From Lottia gigantea (Eukaryota > Mollusca > Gastropoda > Lottiidae), in assembly GCF_000327385.1 (NCBI RefSeq), contig NW_008708337.1, positions 53,629 through 117,628 on the forward strand: a stretch of DNA of 64,000 bases, in the 5' to 3' direction. A program made the position numbers and the translations under genes. Positions 47,801-55,002 of the stretch are shown here, one piece after another. Position 1 is the stretch's first letter; every line of letters starts with the position of its first letter. A model generated the notes under the pieces. That model saw only the letters and a list, made by a program, of their open reading frames with translations, was not told where the DNA came from and made no database searches.

Positions 47801-48571
47801 CAGGAGAGATCTGAAGTGATAGCAACATACGCTTTATGTGGCTTCTCTAATATTGGCTCGATGGGTATATTACTGGGAGGGTTATCTGCTCTTGCCCCTG
47901 AGAGAAGAAGTGATTTATCAAGCATTGTATTTAGAGCGATGGTGGCGGGAAATGTGGCTTGTTTCTTTACAGCCTGTATTGCCGGTAAGTTTAAATTGAA
48001 TTGCTTCAATTTTCCACTGTAAGAAACAATAACTATTTTGAACTTTTTGATTAATAATTTAAATAAATGTTGAAAATATATCACAGCAGTTAGTTAAGAA
48101 TCAGCAAACGCGAGTCCAAAAAACACACCTCAAATTTGGGATCGTGGTTCTAGTGGCTGACTTGTGCCATACATTGGATATCATTTCCAGCTAATAAATT
48201 GTCAGACATGTCAAATATTTCACAAGATAATGAAGCACGATAAGACTATTTCACTGATAGTGAAAAGCTTCTACATTTGGCAATCATCCCCAGTTTCCGT
48301 AAAGCGGTTGCAGAGCGCTAGCAGGACTTCCACGATAGGTGTTTGCTGCAAAGTGCAAGCGGAACGTTTACATTAGATCGTCTGCAATTTCTACTGGTTA
48401 ATTTTTCGTGCAAAAGAAAATACAAGGGACACGTGGAACCAGTCGCATAAGTTGACTTAACTTAATGTGATTTGACTCGATGAAATTTTAAGGATGGTAT
48501 TTTGGTCTGCAAAAGTCATATTTCTCTTTCCAGGTTTGTTTTTTACTGGTCAGACTGGAGCCTATGCTTAA
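29808..48571 (+). CDS. SLC28: Concentrative nucleoside transporter, SLC28 family
   Basis: Eleven in-phase GT-AG exons: 29808-29918, 30244-30650, 31148-31292, 31628-31822, 32133-32294, 32556-32681, 46054-46184, 46891-47059, 47208-47474, 47804-47984 and 48534-48571, giving 643 residues. The start [11 protein letters not shown] opens a polar N-terminus; membrane helices start near residue 107. Family motifs are present: [15 protein letters not shown] at the first substrate hairpin, [46 protein letters not shown] (the conserved Glu is residue 518) and [15 protein letters not shown]. It should couple sodium (or proton) influx to uptake of nucleosides across the plasma membrane. Residues 339-340 are Gly-Met as in human CNT2; residues 373-374 are Ser-Val as in CNT3. 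Intron 6 is over 13 kb because a Polinton lies in it; splice sites on both sides are intact. The C-terminus after helix 13 is short. Confidence 0.95.
33245..33250. repeat. Left 6-bp target site duplication of the Polinton
   Basis: ATTATT directly before the element. The matching copy is at 45594-45599. Six base pairs is the size known for Polinton integrases. Confidence 0.9.
33290..33301. promoter_or_regulatory. NRF-1-type palindrome at the left Polinton tip
   Basis: TGCGCATGCGCA is a perfect palindrome and equals the consensus for the NRF-1 family of transcription factors. It sits in the loop region of the terminal hairpin, about 40 bp from the element end. A role in transcription or replication is inferred. 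Confidence 0.5.
33334..33455 (+). repeat. Iteron-like tandem repeats in the Polinton TIR
   Basis: Three units of AACTGTTAAAAATGTATTAT followed by AACAGACTCCCCA (with variants), then a shorter AACTGTATTATAAATTACCC. The mirrored set lies in the right repeat at about 45390-45510. Confidence 0.85.
33727..35088 (+). CDS. Polinton major capsid protein candidate (double jelly-roll)
   Basis: A 453-residue frame starting [20 protein letters not shown]. It is rich in beta-strand-like stretches, with a first conserved part ([57 protein letters not shown]) and a C-terminal part ([19 protein letters not shown]). This is the largest capsid-side frame and sits at the head of the plus-strand gene set, as in other animal Polintons, where the major capsid protein has the double jelly-roll fold. 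The fold is inferred from position, length and similarity I recognise, not from a search. The frame looks whole. Confidence 0.75.
   Translation: MASKNYRLDPIFQLYDPIQYSFNKKKEDYVIISPSVGTKTQINDGGRVTFEINSLSNWLLLSDAHFRCDFKIKDAAQNRIHQTNTTLENNFFPSLFSEMVLEAGSNSIETIKHPGEFDTMLKTVLYPKNYDSVSGWIPDVGDGEVLKEPVRTVANDADLARIRVVARNTLERVTRGVNHGFEKRALQYNNVVENNRWGNYVNWKLYPLFGLLEHRKVSIGLPYKIHLQREINDNKIFFGENNSDAKLEITNIQLYIPVITPSVEVETRIFNSSTKDIEIAFLRRNTVGSMTLTGESTTWPITNTVKPARYLMVGFKNLPDSQTNNNNIFRVALNHTQDPIIRKVQVRLNNDNYPNQPLTIDPSKKDYNELYRNYKNMCELFGNAPQFEYTDFSLNHPIFCFDLSAHQEDLFKTGVNINIYIDKTQGNFTGYCLLLEEAKHFIKISDRRMIRIE
35106..35471 (+). CDS. Polinton small protein with glycine-alanine-rich hydrophobic segment
   Basis: It starts [19 protein letters not shown] and holds the segment [20 protein letters not shown], followed by [19 protein letters not shown] and a basic tail. 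Such small hydrophobic proteins are a regular part of animal Polintons and are compared with adenovirus membrane-active minor core proteins. It lies 17 bp after the capsid gene. The function is inference. Confidence 0.6.
   Translation: MKPETLVMKIIEAMETNSLTLITYNGKKVHITQKIIDKYKHYKVRDDIDLERIDENLTKKGGFLPFLPLIFAGLAAAGATAGGAAGIARAVNDKKAEAAANAEARRHNLAMEREARGGSGV
35631..36107. other. Assembly gap of 477 N
   Basis: A run of unknown bases inside the Polinton. It hides most of the packaging ATPase gene, including the expected Walker A motif. Its true length may differ. Confidence 1.
36109..36474 (+). CDS. Polinton packaging ATPase, C-terminal part
   Basis: Visible residues contain a Walker B-like LILFDDC, then [20 protein letters not shown] and [20 protein letters not shown], followed by [17 protein letters not shown]. 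This is the A32-like FtsK/HerA packaging ATPase shared by Polintons, virophages and large DNA viruses; it would pump the genome into capsids. The N-terminal part is in the gap. Position between capsid-side genes fits the family. Confidence 0.85.
   Translation, partial: VYIDSNRKNLILFDDCVAQRNQTVQQEFFTKGRHHNCHCIYQSQSFYGMDPMFIRKNANYFLLFELNDKDLSQIIQSINHGMDRDTFKKVCKAQWRNPDDHGYVFVNTRKPAGERVMIDIC
36491..37342 (+). CDS. Polinton conserved protein of unknown role
   Basis: A 283-residue frame. The N-terminal 60 residues are charged and helical ([18 protein letters not shown]). The central part ([20 protein letters not shown], then [20 protein letters not shown] and [17 protein letters not shown]) resembles a domain often seen in Polinton-derived proteins of aquatic invertebrates (compare DUF8207). 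A repeated [10 protein letters not shown] linker is visible near residue 60. It overlaps the start of the next gene by 11 bp. The frame looks whole. Confidence 0.6.
   Translation: MTDWNNFLKRNREYIKAKNKIKTQVENNILQQLGLTENLQTLFQPILKSQEDIKKRLAIEPTPRIEPTPHHPKAIEYSGVIIRTADDVKRLFSNPSPELPKSISPIIDEAGLLFNGFRIRFSTNTPEFIIDTKDYIYTLTRGLIDLMNGEDVEIADYKDLVAYSKFLHAIRKSGPETRRLKEVDLYITKVIEQEEVDDYAEDYPPIIQEIDEFDDMVASGQGITFLSDNNKELLNRLEIILAAMKEGHRSDRQYNEVNDILKRLLEKEIITKKDYINVIKNVQ
37332..38063 (+). CDS. Polinton minor capsid (penton-like) candidate
   Basis: A 243-residue frame starting [20 protein letters not shown]. It has many short beta-prone stretches ([37 protein letters not shown]) and ends [20 protein letters not shown]. 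Length and position fit the single jelly-roll minor capsid protein of Polintons. Its end overlaps the 3' end of the polymerase on the other strand. The frame looks whole. Confidence 0.6.
   Translation: MSNKEQLFDITSNKPDIKLSLDYEYELDRNKQYELGLKYFSVYNSIRNINEKNNQLKISTDNGVTFETISLLPGSYEYVAINEYLSEYAGSVNGKNNIEFEGNLNLNKIKLILRNNSQVDFNVENSLNALLGFDKRIYAQSTLAPHKANIENDIDVINIHCNLINGGFFNKHKRQIIYSIPTFTVPIGYRIIEKPFQTTYLPVNSFMIKDINLEIKDGRNRFIDFGNEEIVIQLHLKQSSFSS
38033..41141 (-). pseudogene. Polinton protein-primed family B DNA polymerase (fossil)
   Basis: Family B motifs occur in order along the minus strand: an N-terminal segment with [16 protein letters not shown], exonuclease motifs ([31 protein letters not shown]), polymerase motif A ([11 protein letters not shown]), motif B ([12 protein letters not shown]) and motif C ([11 protein letters not shown]). 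This set defines the pPolB that replicates Polintons from a terminal protein. The coding region is spread over several frames, so this copy is broken in a few places. It converges on the minor capsid gene. Confidence 0.92.
41166..41612 (-). CDS. Polinton membrane-associated protein of unknown role
   Basis: A 148-residue frame: a charged N-terminus ([19 protein letters not shown]), a pair of Cys residues, a hydrophobic centre of about 45 residues ([20 protein letters not shown] and on), and a lysine-rich C-terminus. Proteins of this layout recur next to the polymerase in invertebrate Polintons, but I know no function. Confidence 0.5.
   Translation of the reverse strand: MELESRQQYMIDKQEELKIKLRQCNTCRKTWSRIDSFFKTASTVLTVGVTVATAVTGGLMLPVIVPTVLAALTAVQTTSCGLITLGFTSKKKAHYKKKTDILNMYLNLLYIIFERSREDKNITVEELKEFNEILDKFHTEISAVKIKK
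41991..43325 (-). CDS. Polinton fibre-like coiled-coil protein
   Basis: A 444-residue frame. Residues about 30-75 contain [20 protein letters not shown] and [18 protein letters not shown], the phrase typical of phage tail-fibre and spike shafts. A long coiled coil follows, with repeated [19 protein letters not shown] and [15 protein letters not shown] units. A beta-rich C-terminal region (from about residue 280) could be a receptor-binding head. It lies next to the protease gene with a 2-bp gap. The attachment role is inferred. Confidence 0.6.
   Translation of the reverse strand: MANKFGLGSLPLESKNPMTTFINKAKPFFVDQIGDTLQGDIDMNNFKITNLKFPGNDNDAVNKKYLLDQINAIQIDKDHVENRINDVKRYIRRNIKNLVDEPKLQQELTSLKRLIQVDKTSQLQNLISKLDDKITKVKIDVQIDNPNVNEDRLKRKLTALERKLGELLAELDKTADKTELQNSISNLNEKIAEQKADVQDIINTLPIDKDTLKRQLTALDTKITDELEKEVGVIKNFLQNKFRDDMKNYIKEQVNLLVSRIHDDFLRQERKLTKLGAIVTDKSYYFNLPFESDTVFDRKDQIYKSNKYGFKAEIKVGSLVDGEPKNVFDIGETEAFTFRGNCLIQIEFPMKVKVNKVVFKQTGNAVKHISLFNDGNLEENIRLIDKRDQEIETKNGKYVDTFKMEVENDKDNIGIKDLDMILETEIHHQPTLSKFHDANTYTDQ
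43328..43737 (-). pseudogene. Polinton adenain-type cysteine protease (fossil)
   Basis: The sequence shows the adenovirus-protease family parts in order: [20 protein letters not shown] with the histidine region, [34 protein letters not shown] with the cysteine region. In Polintons and adenoviruses this enzyme matures capsid proteins. The N-terminal end is less clear and this copy appears broken. Confidence 0.85.
43718..43987 (-). CDS. Polinton small unknown protein
   Basis: An 89-residue frame starting [19 protein letters not shown], with a hydrophobic, Phe-rich centre. It lies between the protease and the integrase. I do not recognise it; it may be a remnant. Confidence 0.3.
   Translation of the reverse strand: MNLENEDLDERLRNLDVDWHFRSLKLRFFKFKCKFIFKILLNVFYQNVIQVFSNTNYVYISSIGSSAILTAYFEKHLKKINLKNECVSR
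43990..44674 (-). pseudogene. Polinton retrovirus-like integrase (fossil)
   Basis: The catalytic core has the DDE order: [33 protein letters not shown] and [18 protein letters not shown]. It is followed by [23 protein letters not shown] and a chromodomain-like end ([32 protein letters not shown]). The family inserts Polintons with 6-bp target duplications, which is what the flanks show. This copy appears broken; the N-terminal zinc region is not obvious. Confidence 0.92.
44693..45166 (-). CDS. Parvovirus VP1-like phospholipase A2 protein in the Polinton
   Basis: A 157-residue frame starting [16 protein letters not shown]. It carries [20 protein letters not shown], then TGPGTRLDL (calcium-loop type YxGPGT) and [20 protein letters not shown] with the His-Asp catalytic pair. 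This is the arrangement of the secreted-type phospholipase A2 domain in the unique region of parvovirus VP1, which breaches the endosome during entry. It is the outermost minus-strand gene, beside the right terminal repeat and 19 bp from the integrase. A C-terminal basic tail follows. The frame looks whole. Confidence 0.8.
   Translation of the reverse strand: MSLIKVHPPKTYFGAGDIQKSLGSLPGFPWAKYPGEKHLPGHNYTGPGTRLDLRLDENDIPKPGEEPVNRVDAVALKHDILYRNKDITFRHQADKQMIDELENIPNPTFKEKLQRALIIKLLKAKLKLGMGIADEIHKEFRKNKHYLKVKVFDKDEI
45241..45593 (-). repeat. Polinton right terminal inverted repeat
   Basis: The reverse complement of the left terminal repeat, including the hairpin, the palindrome and the tandem units. 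Similarity stops at AATTGGCC near 45241, beyond which the phospholipase gene flank begins. Confidence 0.95.
45543..45554. promoter_or_regulatory. NRF-1-type palindrome at the right Polinton tip
   Basis: The same palindrome TGCGCATGCGCA in the right terminal repeat, kept unchanged. It is in the mirrored position within the hairpin. Confidence 0.5.
45594..45599. repeat. Right 6-bp target site duplication of the Polinton
   Basis: ATTATT directly after the terminal CATATACTACT. It matches the left copy exactly. Confidence 0.9.
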
Positions 48572-49076
48572 ACATTGTGCCTGTGTGTTTGTTTTACATA
48601 CATTTCCACACAACAACAGACTACAATAATGGCCTAGAACGGGTTAGAATTCATATCTTAACTAAAAGGAAAACAATGAATTCTATTTACCATTCCTTAA
48701 ATACTTACTTTTTAAACTTTTAACATTGTTTAGATCTCAGCTTAAATTGTTTTGCGTCAACTAAGACTCTTATAGATACGGAGGTAAAGGGTCGACACAG
48801 AATGGCAAACACATGCAAAGTGTTGGAGTTATAGTGTCCATTCTGTAGAAAGACATGTTACATGTTCAACCATTGCATTTGTTATTCAAGGAGTGTTAAA
48901 GGAGCATTCCGCTTTTTGTAAAAAGTTTTCAAGTTCAAAATCGTGGTAAATTACACCTGATGTACACTACATGGTAGAAATATACTCGAACACAGCTACC
49001 ATGTGATCTAAAAGTCACAAAGGCTTGATCAAATATTAGCTCTGCTAACTTCCTTTTTTAGTAATTTAGGTATAAA
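48572..49076 (+). other. SLC28 3' flank
   Basis: Likely 3' untranslated sequence of the transporter. No clear AATAAA is seen in the first 400 bp, and the mRNA end is not located. Confidence 0.35.
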
Positions 49077-49217
49077 TATATGAACATAATTGTACGGTTA
49101 ACAATTACTTTAATAGATAACTTGCGACTTTAATCTTTTTCAACAATGATGATCATCGTCGAAACGTCGCAAGTTATTTATTAAAGTAATTGTTATCCAT
49201 AAAATTGTGTTCATATA
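49077..49217. repeat. Long hairpin, probably Penelope-derived
   Basis: Inverted arms of about 52 bp (49077-49128 and 49166-49217; the inner 33 bp have only two mismatches) surround a 37-bp centre with CATCGTCGAAACGTCG. The layout resembles the element at 17711-17945, but the centre lacks a proper CTGANGA box. Confidence 0.6.
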
Positions 49218-50139
49218 TTAGCTCTGCTACAATACATTTATTCTCTAATGGTGATGATCCCATTGAACTCACGCCATTTCCACATAATTGACAAGGCTGA
49301 TCTGCAACGAATACAAATACATAGGTTGTGATATATAAAAGATACATCAACTAATATTAACATTTTTATACAATTTTAAAATCATTCCTTATATTCTTTT
49401 TACATTTCTGTTTATATTTTTTGATATACACCTCTGTCAGCTTATTATGTTGTTTATATTTTATTTTCAAATTTTATTATTGATTTGCAAAATGAAAATA
49501 TTATATGCATCATTGTAGTTTATATCATTTTTTACTGACTGGTTCTCAGAAATACTATGCCGAGGTACGTTCATCAGCCCAATCAAGTGCATGTTTTTGA
49601 AGTAAATGACAAATGCAACAATCAATCCAACAGACTGCTGTGGTGGCCTCAAATGTCATATGTATAATAGCAAGTAACTTTATAGAAATGCAACAGCCAA
49701 TACGAACTATTCTACTATGGTACTACTAGCAGAAGACCACAAAAGTGCAATTCAATGGCCATATCGTGTATAACAGGTATTAACGGTTGAAAGGCCAGTC
49801 GAAATGGCATAGGCCTATAGAAAACAGACAATTGATATATAAGCAATGAGAAAGGTCTCAAAGGCGTCTTTGTTAGGTCTAATAATGTTGTTAAACGATT
49901 GCATGGCCATCATCCGAGGCATATATATTGTAGCCACCTCTCGACAAATTAGAATAATTTGTCATTCAGGAAAAAACTTGGGTCTATCTTCATAAAACTG
50001 ACGTACAGGGGTAAGGTAACATTACATGAACAAAATCATTGGCCAATAAACTAAACTATATTAAGTTATCTCCCTTCCATACAATACATATCCAGACTAC
50101 AGTTAAATGCATCCCAAATATTACTCATAATGGCTAGAC
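49218..50139. other. No gene seen
   Basis: AT-rich spacer between two hairpins. Nothing recognisable. Confidence 0.5.
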
Positions 50140-50339
50140 CTTAAATATTGCATATTTATTATCTAAAAAATATTGGAAGTCAATTTTATTTTCTTTTGTT
50201 TTTTTGTTTTATTTGCCTTTTTCTTTTGTTTTATTTCAATAATTTTTTTTATTTTTTTTTTATTTTAATCGATTTAAAATTTTTTGAAAATCAAATTGAC
50301 TTCCAATATTTTTTAGATAATAAATATGCAATATTTAAG
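50140..50339. repeat. 54-bp near-perfect inverted repeat with T-rich loop
   Basis: Arms 50140-50193 and 50286-50339 match at 53 of 54 positions when one is reversed and complemented. The 92-bp loop is almost only T with some A, C and G on this strand. It would fold into a stable hairpin if transcribed and may be a MITE or a fold-back element. The frame at 50148-50363 is a by-product of the T-run. Confidence 0.9.
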
Positions 50340-51519
50340 AATGGCAGCCCTGGGCCACCATAGACCTATTCTATATAACCCTCATGAGAAAGAAATGAGT
50401 TCCACTGATTTTAAAACATTCAAGGAGTAAACATTTGCATATATAGTAAATGTAAAGAATAAATGACTGCGATCTTACCCCGGCAATACAAATTGATAAA
50501 AAACTGTAAAATGATAATAAAAAGTCATACCTGAACATAAGCATAGTATGTAGGCTATGCAGATGCAATGACCTATTAAAAATCCTATCCTTTTTTTAAA
50601 AAACATTTAACTTTTTCAATACATACTAGTATCAAATTGCAATATCCAATACAATATATGAATCCAATGGATGGTTTACTAAACTACTCATTAAGATAAA
50701 TTCTTAAAGTGAGTTATTACTAAACAGTACATTTCTAAGAAGTGATAAGGAATACCATAAAAGCGTATGTTATAAGAACAATTAGATTCTGTAAGATTAT
50801 CATAAGGAATCCAAGAAATATGACTAGAATTAAAATTTAACCACTTAAGTTATAACATCATATCTTATTAATATACTATTCTTTCTTAACATGTTCTCAA
50901 TGTCATAAACATTGTCTATGTCTTTAGTCTTAAACACAACAGTTTTAGTAGGCTTGGGCTTAATTTTGTCTTCATTATTGTCTTGAGTTTTGTCAATAGC
51001 ATTAGAATCAAAGTTATCTTGTCAATAAGGTCTGTCACATTATCTGAAACTGCAATTTCATCATCTTCTAGAATAACAGATAGTTTTTTATTACCGGTAT
51101 CTGGTTTAAAATTCACATTAGGTCGATCGAGTTCTTTCTTAAGTTGATTAATATGCACAATATTCACACAGAATCAGATTTTCTGCCTAATTTATCATGA
51201 TGTACAATATTGTCTATGTCAAGGGCTTGCTAATTTTTTATTTTGACCTGATTTTAAGACAGGTTTGTAAAGAAATACAGTGTACTTAAACAATCTAATG
51301 ATGAAGAGAGTTTTAAGACAGAACTGAAAAGGGAATTACAATCATTATATGTAATTATGTTACTATTAGTCCTATATTTTCTCTTCATCTTTGATAACCA
51401 AAGGGAAATATTACCTAAATTAATTCAATTTATTTTATGTGTTAGTCACATTATTATCGTAACCATACATTTTCACATTCATTTATTTTCTTTCTTATTT
51501 TTTGTTTATCATTTTGTAA

Positions 51520-51590
51520 ATATGTTATTGTAGTTGTATGTAGAAAGATCCCAGGGAAGATTGCCTTGTACAACTGGGTGTCTAATAAAG

Positions 51591-51621
<31 letters not shown>
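51520..51621 (+). mobile_element. LINE-like 3' tail with (ATT)n microsatellite
   Basis: CTTGTACAACTGGGTGTC, then TAATAAAG, then a run of ATT triplets (about 51594-51621). The layout, a unique 3' end followed by a simple repeat, fits a non-LTR retrotransposon tail inserted in the Gypsy fossil. The 5' boundary is unclear. Confidence 0.45.
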
Positions 51622-52109
51622 CTCCAACTGAAAATAAAGGAGTAAAATCTTTTTGTAGAAATCTTTCATACATTTTTTTCTTTCTTTGTTCAAGATTTTT
51701 TGCGCAAATCTGTCTTGCAAGTTCTAGTTGATCTAGTAATATCTAAGAATGTTTTAGGATGTCTTCCATGGACCAAAAGGAATGCTGTGCTATCTCAGTT
51801 TGGTGTATTATTATAAGCAAATTGAATATAAGGTATCCCACTGATCGCAAGTATCATCTAAATATTTGGCTAAAGTGTTTAATATAGTACTCATTGTTTT
51901 CTCACTTTGACCTTTACAACTAGGATGGTAACTTGTTGTTTGAGTTTTCTGACTATTGAGAATCTTACAGGTTTCTTTCACATTATTACTAAGTTATTGG
52001 TTCCATGATCTGAACGTAGATATCCTGGAATACCATGGTGACAAACAACATTAGAATAGATTCTGTAGCAACTGTTGAAGCTTTACAGTTGACGTACTAC
52101 TGGAGGCAA

Positions 52110-53260
52110 CCTGCAGATACATGGCCTACCCATGGTCTCTCCTCTATCACCACTCCATACTGAAGCCTTCATGTCAAGATTTGAGAACTTTGCCTTATCC
52201 ACCACACAAATTAAACCCCTATGTTGGTACCGGAAAGTTAACGTCTTTGCTATGACAGAAAATGATGATGAAGATCAACTCCTTGACCACCTTAACCAAC
52301 AGCATAACCGCATCAAATTTACCATAAAAAAAGAAGCAGACCAAGTATTACCATTCCTAGACATCAACATTACCAGAACCCCAACTAGCCTCAGCACGAC
52401 TTTCAACCAATACCCAGAAGAGGTCACAGACAACATCATTTCAAAAACACTGAACTCAAATACCAATACTCCAAAGACCATCAACAACACAGTCCCCAAA
52501 AACAAGGATTGGCATACCCTTCATTGGACACCAGAGCTACCAGATAAAGCGGATACTACAGAAGAATCTTAATACTCAAGTCTACTTCTAAACAGGCACC
52601 CCAGTAAAAACTTTACTCCAGGCCAATGGTAAAATATCCTCCCGCCCAGCAGACCCTAGCAGAGTTATATACAAAGTTAACTGCAACTGTGGAGCTACGT
52701 ACATTAGACACTCATCAAATCCTGTTAGCGTCAGAACTGCTCAGTACAAAACCAAAACACCCAAGACATAGGCAGTGCCATTGCAGAGTACTAAGTAAAC
52801 CACCCCAACCACACTATATAATGGGACCAAACAAATATTCTTGCTATGAGTATCCCCCACAAGCACACCAGAGAGATAAGGGAAGCCATTGAAATCTTTA
52901 AATTAAACCCAGAACTGAACAGAGACCAAAGAATCTACCTCCCTGCTATTTGGAAAGATAGATGCTTGTATTAACCTAGTTAACTCCACTTCATTCGTTT
53001 GTTCATTTTGCTATTCCTATAATTTACAATATTCTCTCTCATAATCAACCAAGATAATTCCCCACTTCAGTTGCGTATCGTCGCTCTATTGTTTACTGCC
53101 ACACCTAATAATCTTTAATTAATTGTTGCTATTGTTATTTTTTGTGTATAAATATACCTTCTTGTGCCATATTTCCTCACTTCACCTGAAGATGACAATG
53201 TAGATTGTTGAAACGTAGTGTGTAAAAAACTAAGGAGTAGTATACCATAAAATTGTGTCC
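52110..53260 (+). mobile_element. Decayed Penelope-like retroelement
   Basis: The frame 52132-52572 reads SPLSPLHTEAFMSRFENFAL, KPLCWYRKVNVFAM, then HLNQQHNRIKFTIKKEADQ and LPFLDINITRT, which is the palm and thumb region of a Penelope-type reverse transcriptase. Near 52660 a GIY-YIG-like piece VIYKVNCNCGATYI remains. The 3' part (53140-53260) ends in a hammerhead-like core. It sits within a Gypsy integrase fossil. The RT 5' half is missing and the endonuclease is in another frame. Confidence 0.8.
53183..53222 (+). ncRNA. Candidate hammerhead ribozyme at a Penelope 3' end
   Basis: CTGAAGA (53186-53192), helix II GACAAT/ATTGTT with loop GTAG, GAAAC (53210-53214), GTA as cleavage triplet (53215-53217), and GTG (53218-53220) pairing with CAC (53183-53185) as helix I. 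Helix I is only three pairs before a mismatch. It follows a recognisable Penelope reverse transcriptase remnant on the same strand. Confidence 0.6.
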
Positions 53261-53621
53261 TGTTATTTAATGTGATCTCTACCCCTAAATGTCAATAAAG
53301 GATTAAGAACTAAAGTTGTACATATTTTGAAAAATGGTCTATGAACACCAACACATACTGATTATTGGTAGTTTGACATTTTGAATGTGGTTCTCTAAAA
53401 TATGTTGAAATGGATGACTAACAACTGGTATTGGGTGTATCATAGCTCTGGGATTTTTAGCATGAGGTTTACGTTGACAACATCTTTCACGGATTTGTAC
53501 ATATTGAACTATATCCTTTTACATACATGGCCAATAAAATAATTTTCCTGTTTTCTAAATAGCACGATTAATTGTCTTTCGAGAGCCCAGCTGTGCTGTG
53601 ACTAGTGTAATACGGAGTAAC

Positions 53622-53662
53622 TGAGTGAGTGAGTGACAGAGACAGAGACAGAGACAGAGAGA
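53622..53662. repeat. GAGT and GACAGA microsatellites
   Basis: Four GAGT units then about five GACAGA units. They adjoin the left edge of repeat copy 1. Confidence 0.9.
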
Positions 53663-54869
53663 CGTATTGAGATGATACTTAAATAAATCCCACCCTCGAT
53701 CTCAGATAGTGTAAGTTTGAATTTGAAACAGATGGTTATCTTCACTCACTTGATGTTTACTCCATGAATAATATTTGAACACTTGCGTACAATGACACTG
53801 AGCATAATTATCACAAGAATGTAACTCCCCTACCTGCCAAAATTTGAAGGATCATATGTGATAAATTCAATGGGGTTTTACTATATAATCACTCATTGGT
53901 ATTAATTCATTGGTTCCGGTTCGAAAGAATATAATAATACCATTGAATTAGTCCTAGTTTTAGAATCTCTTATCTCTAGTTATATATAATAAACTTTGTA
54001 GGTTATCTTTTACTTACCCTCGTGACAATTGCACAACAACGACGATACGTTACTTAATATTATATATAGTTTAATATAGTAATAATCATAATGAGTTATA
54101 TCGAATGACAGGTTATTTCAATTACAGTGCAGAAATATACAGGCTAAAGAGATTAAAATAATACCTAGATAAGTACTCCATCCGATTTCACAAAAATATA
54201 ATAATTACAGTCTACAACATAAATATAAACCTAATAGGAAATATTGCTTACTTTGCTGTAGTGTCGACGTTCCGAAAACCTCATCCGATTCAACAAAGCT
54301 GAGTTGAACCGATAGCAAAATCCCCGAGTCCAAGTTGGATCGGATGAGGACCACGGAAAACACATTCACCCCCATAGCGCTGTATCCAGCGATTGTGAGG
54401 GCGCTAATGAACGTGTCACCTCAGACCGGGAACAGTTTTTACACCGTTCACTGTGTATTCCAGAGTTTGAAAACCCCAGAAAGAAACGAAGTAAGCGTAT
54501 ATCCAGAAGGAGGTTCTATCGGAATACGCGACAACACCCATTTCCAGTCGACCATCGTTCCAGAAGATCCCTAAAACAGACAGCGACAGTCAATAGGCGG
54601 AGTTATTTCTCAATGTCCCAAGTTATTTCACCACGGACTGGCTTTATATAGTAAGGAAAACGTCATGTTGCTATAAATAAAGTTGCTAACGAGAGAGTTT
54701 TGCTTATCATACTCTCGATTTTCAAGTCCTCAATTTGAATGTAATTAACTTAATCAGTCTGGATAATTTAGAATGCTTACTGTACGAAGTATTTGATTAT
54801 GGAGGGGATTCGTTGCCATAACTACAAAAGCAAGTCTAGGAGATTAGAATCTTAAACATATTTCTACGG
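53663..54869 (+). repeat. 1.2-kb unnamed repeat, copy 1
   Basis: It matches 60910-62302 along most of its length, from CGTATTGAGATGAT to CTTAAACATAT. Near the right end there is TTTATATAG followed 45 bp later by ATAAATAAAG, a TATA-like box close to a polyadenylation-like word. The frame 54335-54574 (MDRMRTTENTFTPIALYPAI and on, 79 residues) is kept in both copies with five amino-acid changes; I do not recognise the product. Whether this is a mobile element, a long repeat end or a duplicated gene piece is open. Confidence 0.8.
54335..54574 (+). CDS. Hypothetical frame shared by both repeat copies
   Basis: 79 residues ending NTHFQSTIVPEDP. The frame is preserved in the second copy, which may only reflect recent duplication. 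No domain is recognised. No start context or splice site makes it convincing, so it could be chance. Confidence 0.2.
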   Translation: MDRMRTTENTFTPIALYPAIVRALMNVSPQTGNSFYTVHCVFQSLKTPERNEVSVYPEGGSIGIRDNTHFQSTIVPEDP

Positions 54870-55002
54870 ATTACATGTGAAACATTTCGCCTCAGTTTTT
54901 ATTGAACTTGATTGGGATTGAAGCAGTGGCGACGCCAGTCTCTCAAGACTGGGGTTACAAATATGGAGCAAACTGACCCAATAGGGGAGGGGATGGGGGT
55001 CA

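Larger units (their letters stand above)
50900..53600 (-). mobile_element. Ty3/Gypsy pol 3' part, split by other insertions (fossil)
   Basis: Minus-strand fragments in order from 53600 downward: an integrase zinc-binding region (KDIVQYVQIRERCCQRKPHA, then IHPIPVVSHPFQHIL); below the Penelope insertion, core pieces HHGIPGYLRSDHGTN and TSYHPSCKGQSEKTM (about 52030-51880); then ARQICAKNLEQRKKKMYERF near 51700; and MNIVHINQLKKELDRPN (about 51165). These are parts of one Gypsy integrase and its tail. No long terminal repeats were recognised. It is heavily decayed and older than the element inside it. Confidence 0.75.

Noticed and set aside
49146-49170. Hammerhead ribozyme core at the 49-kb hairpin
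   Set aside because: The box reads ATGATGA instead of CTGANGA, helix II does not close with a loop, and the helix I partner lies about 18 bases away.
50148-50363. 71-residue Phe/Tyr-rich ORF
   Set aside because: It is the translation of the T-rich loop of a hairpin, not a gene.
52275-52505. Minus-strand ORF opposite the Penelope RT remnant
   Set aside because: It is the shadow of the recognised plus-strand reverse transcriptase frame.
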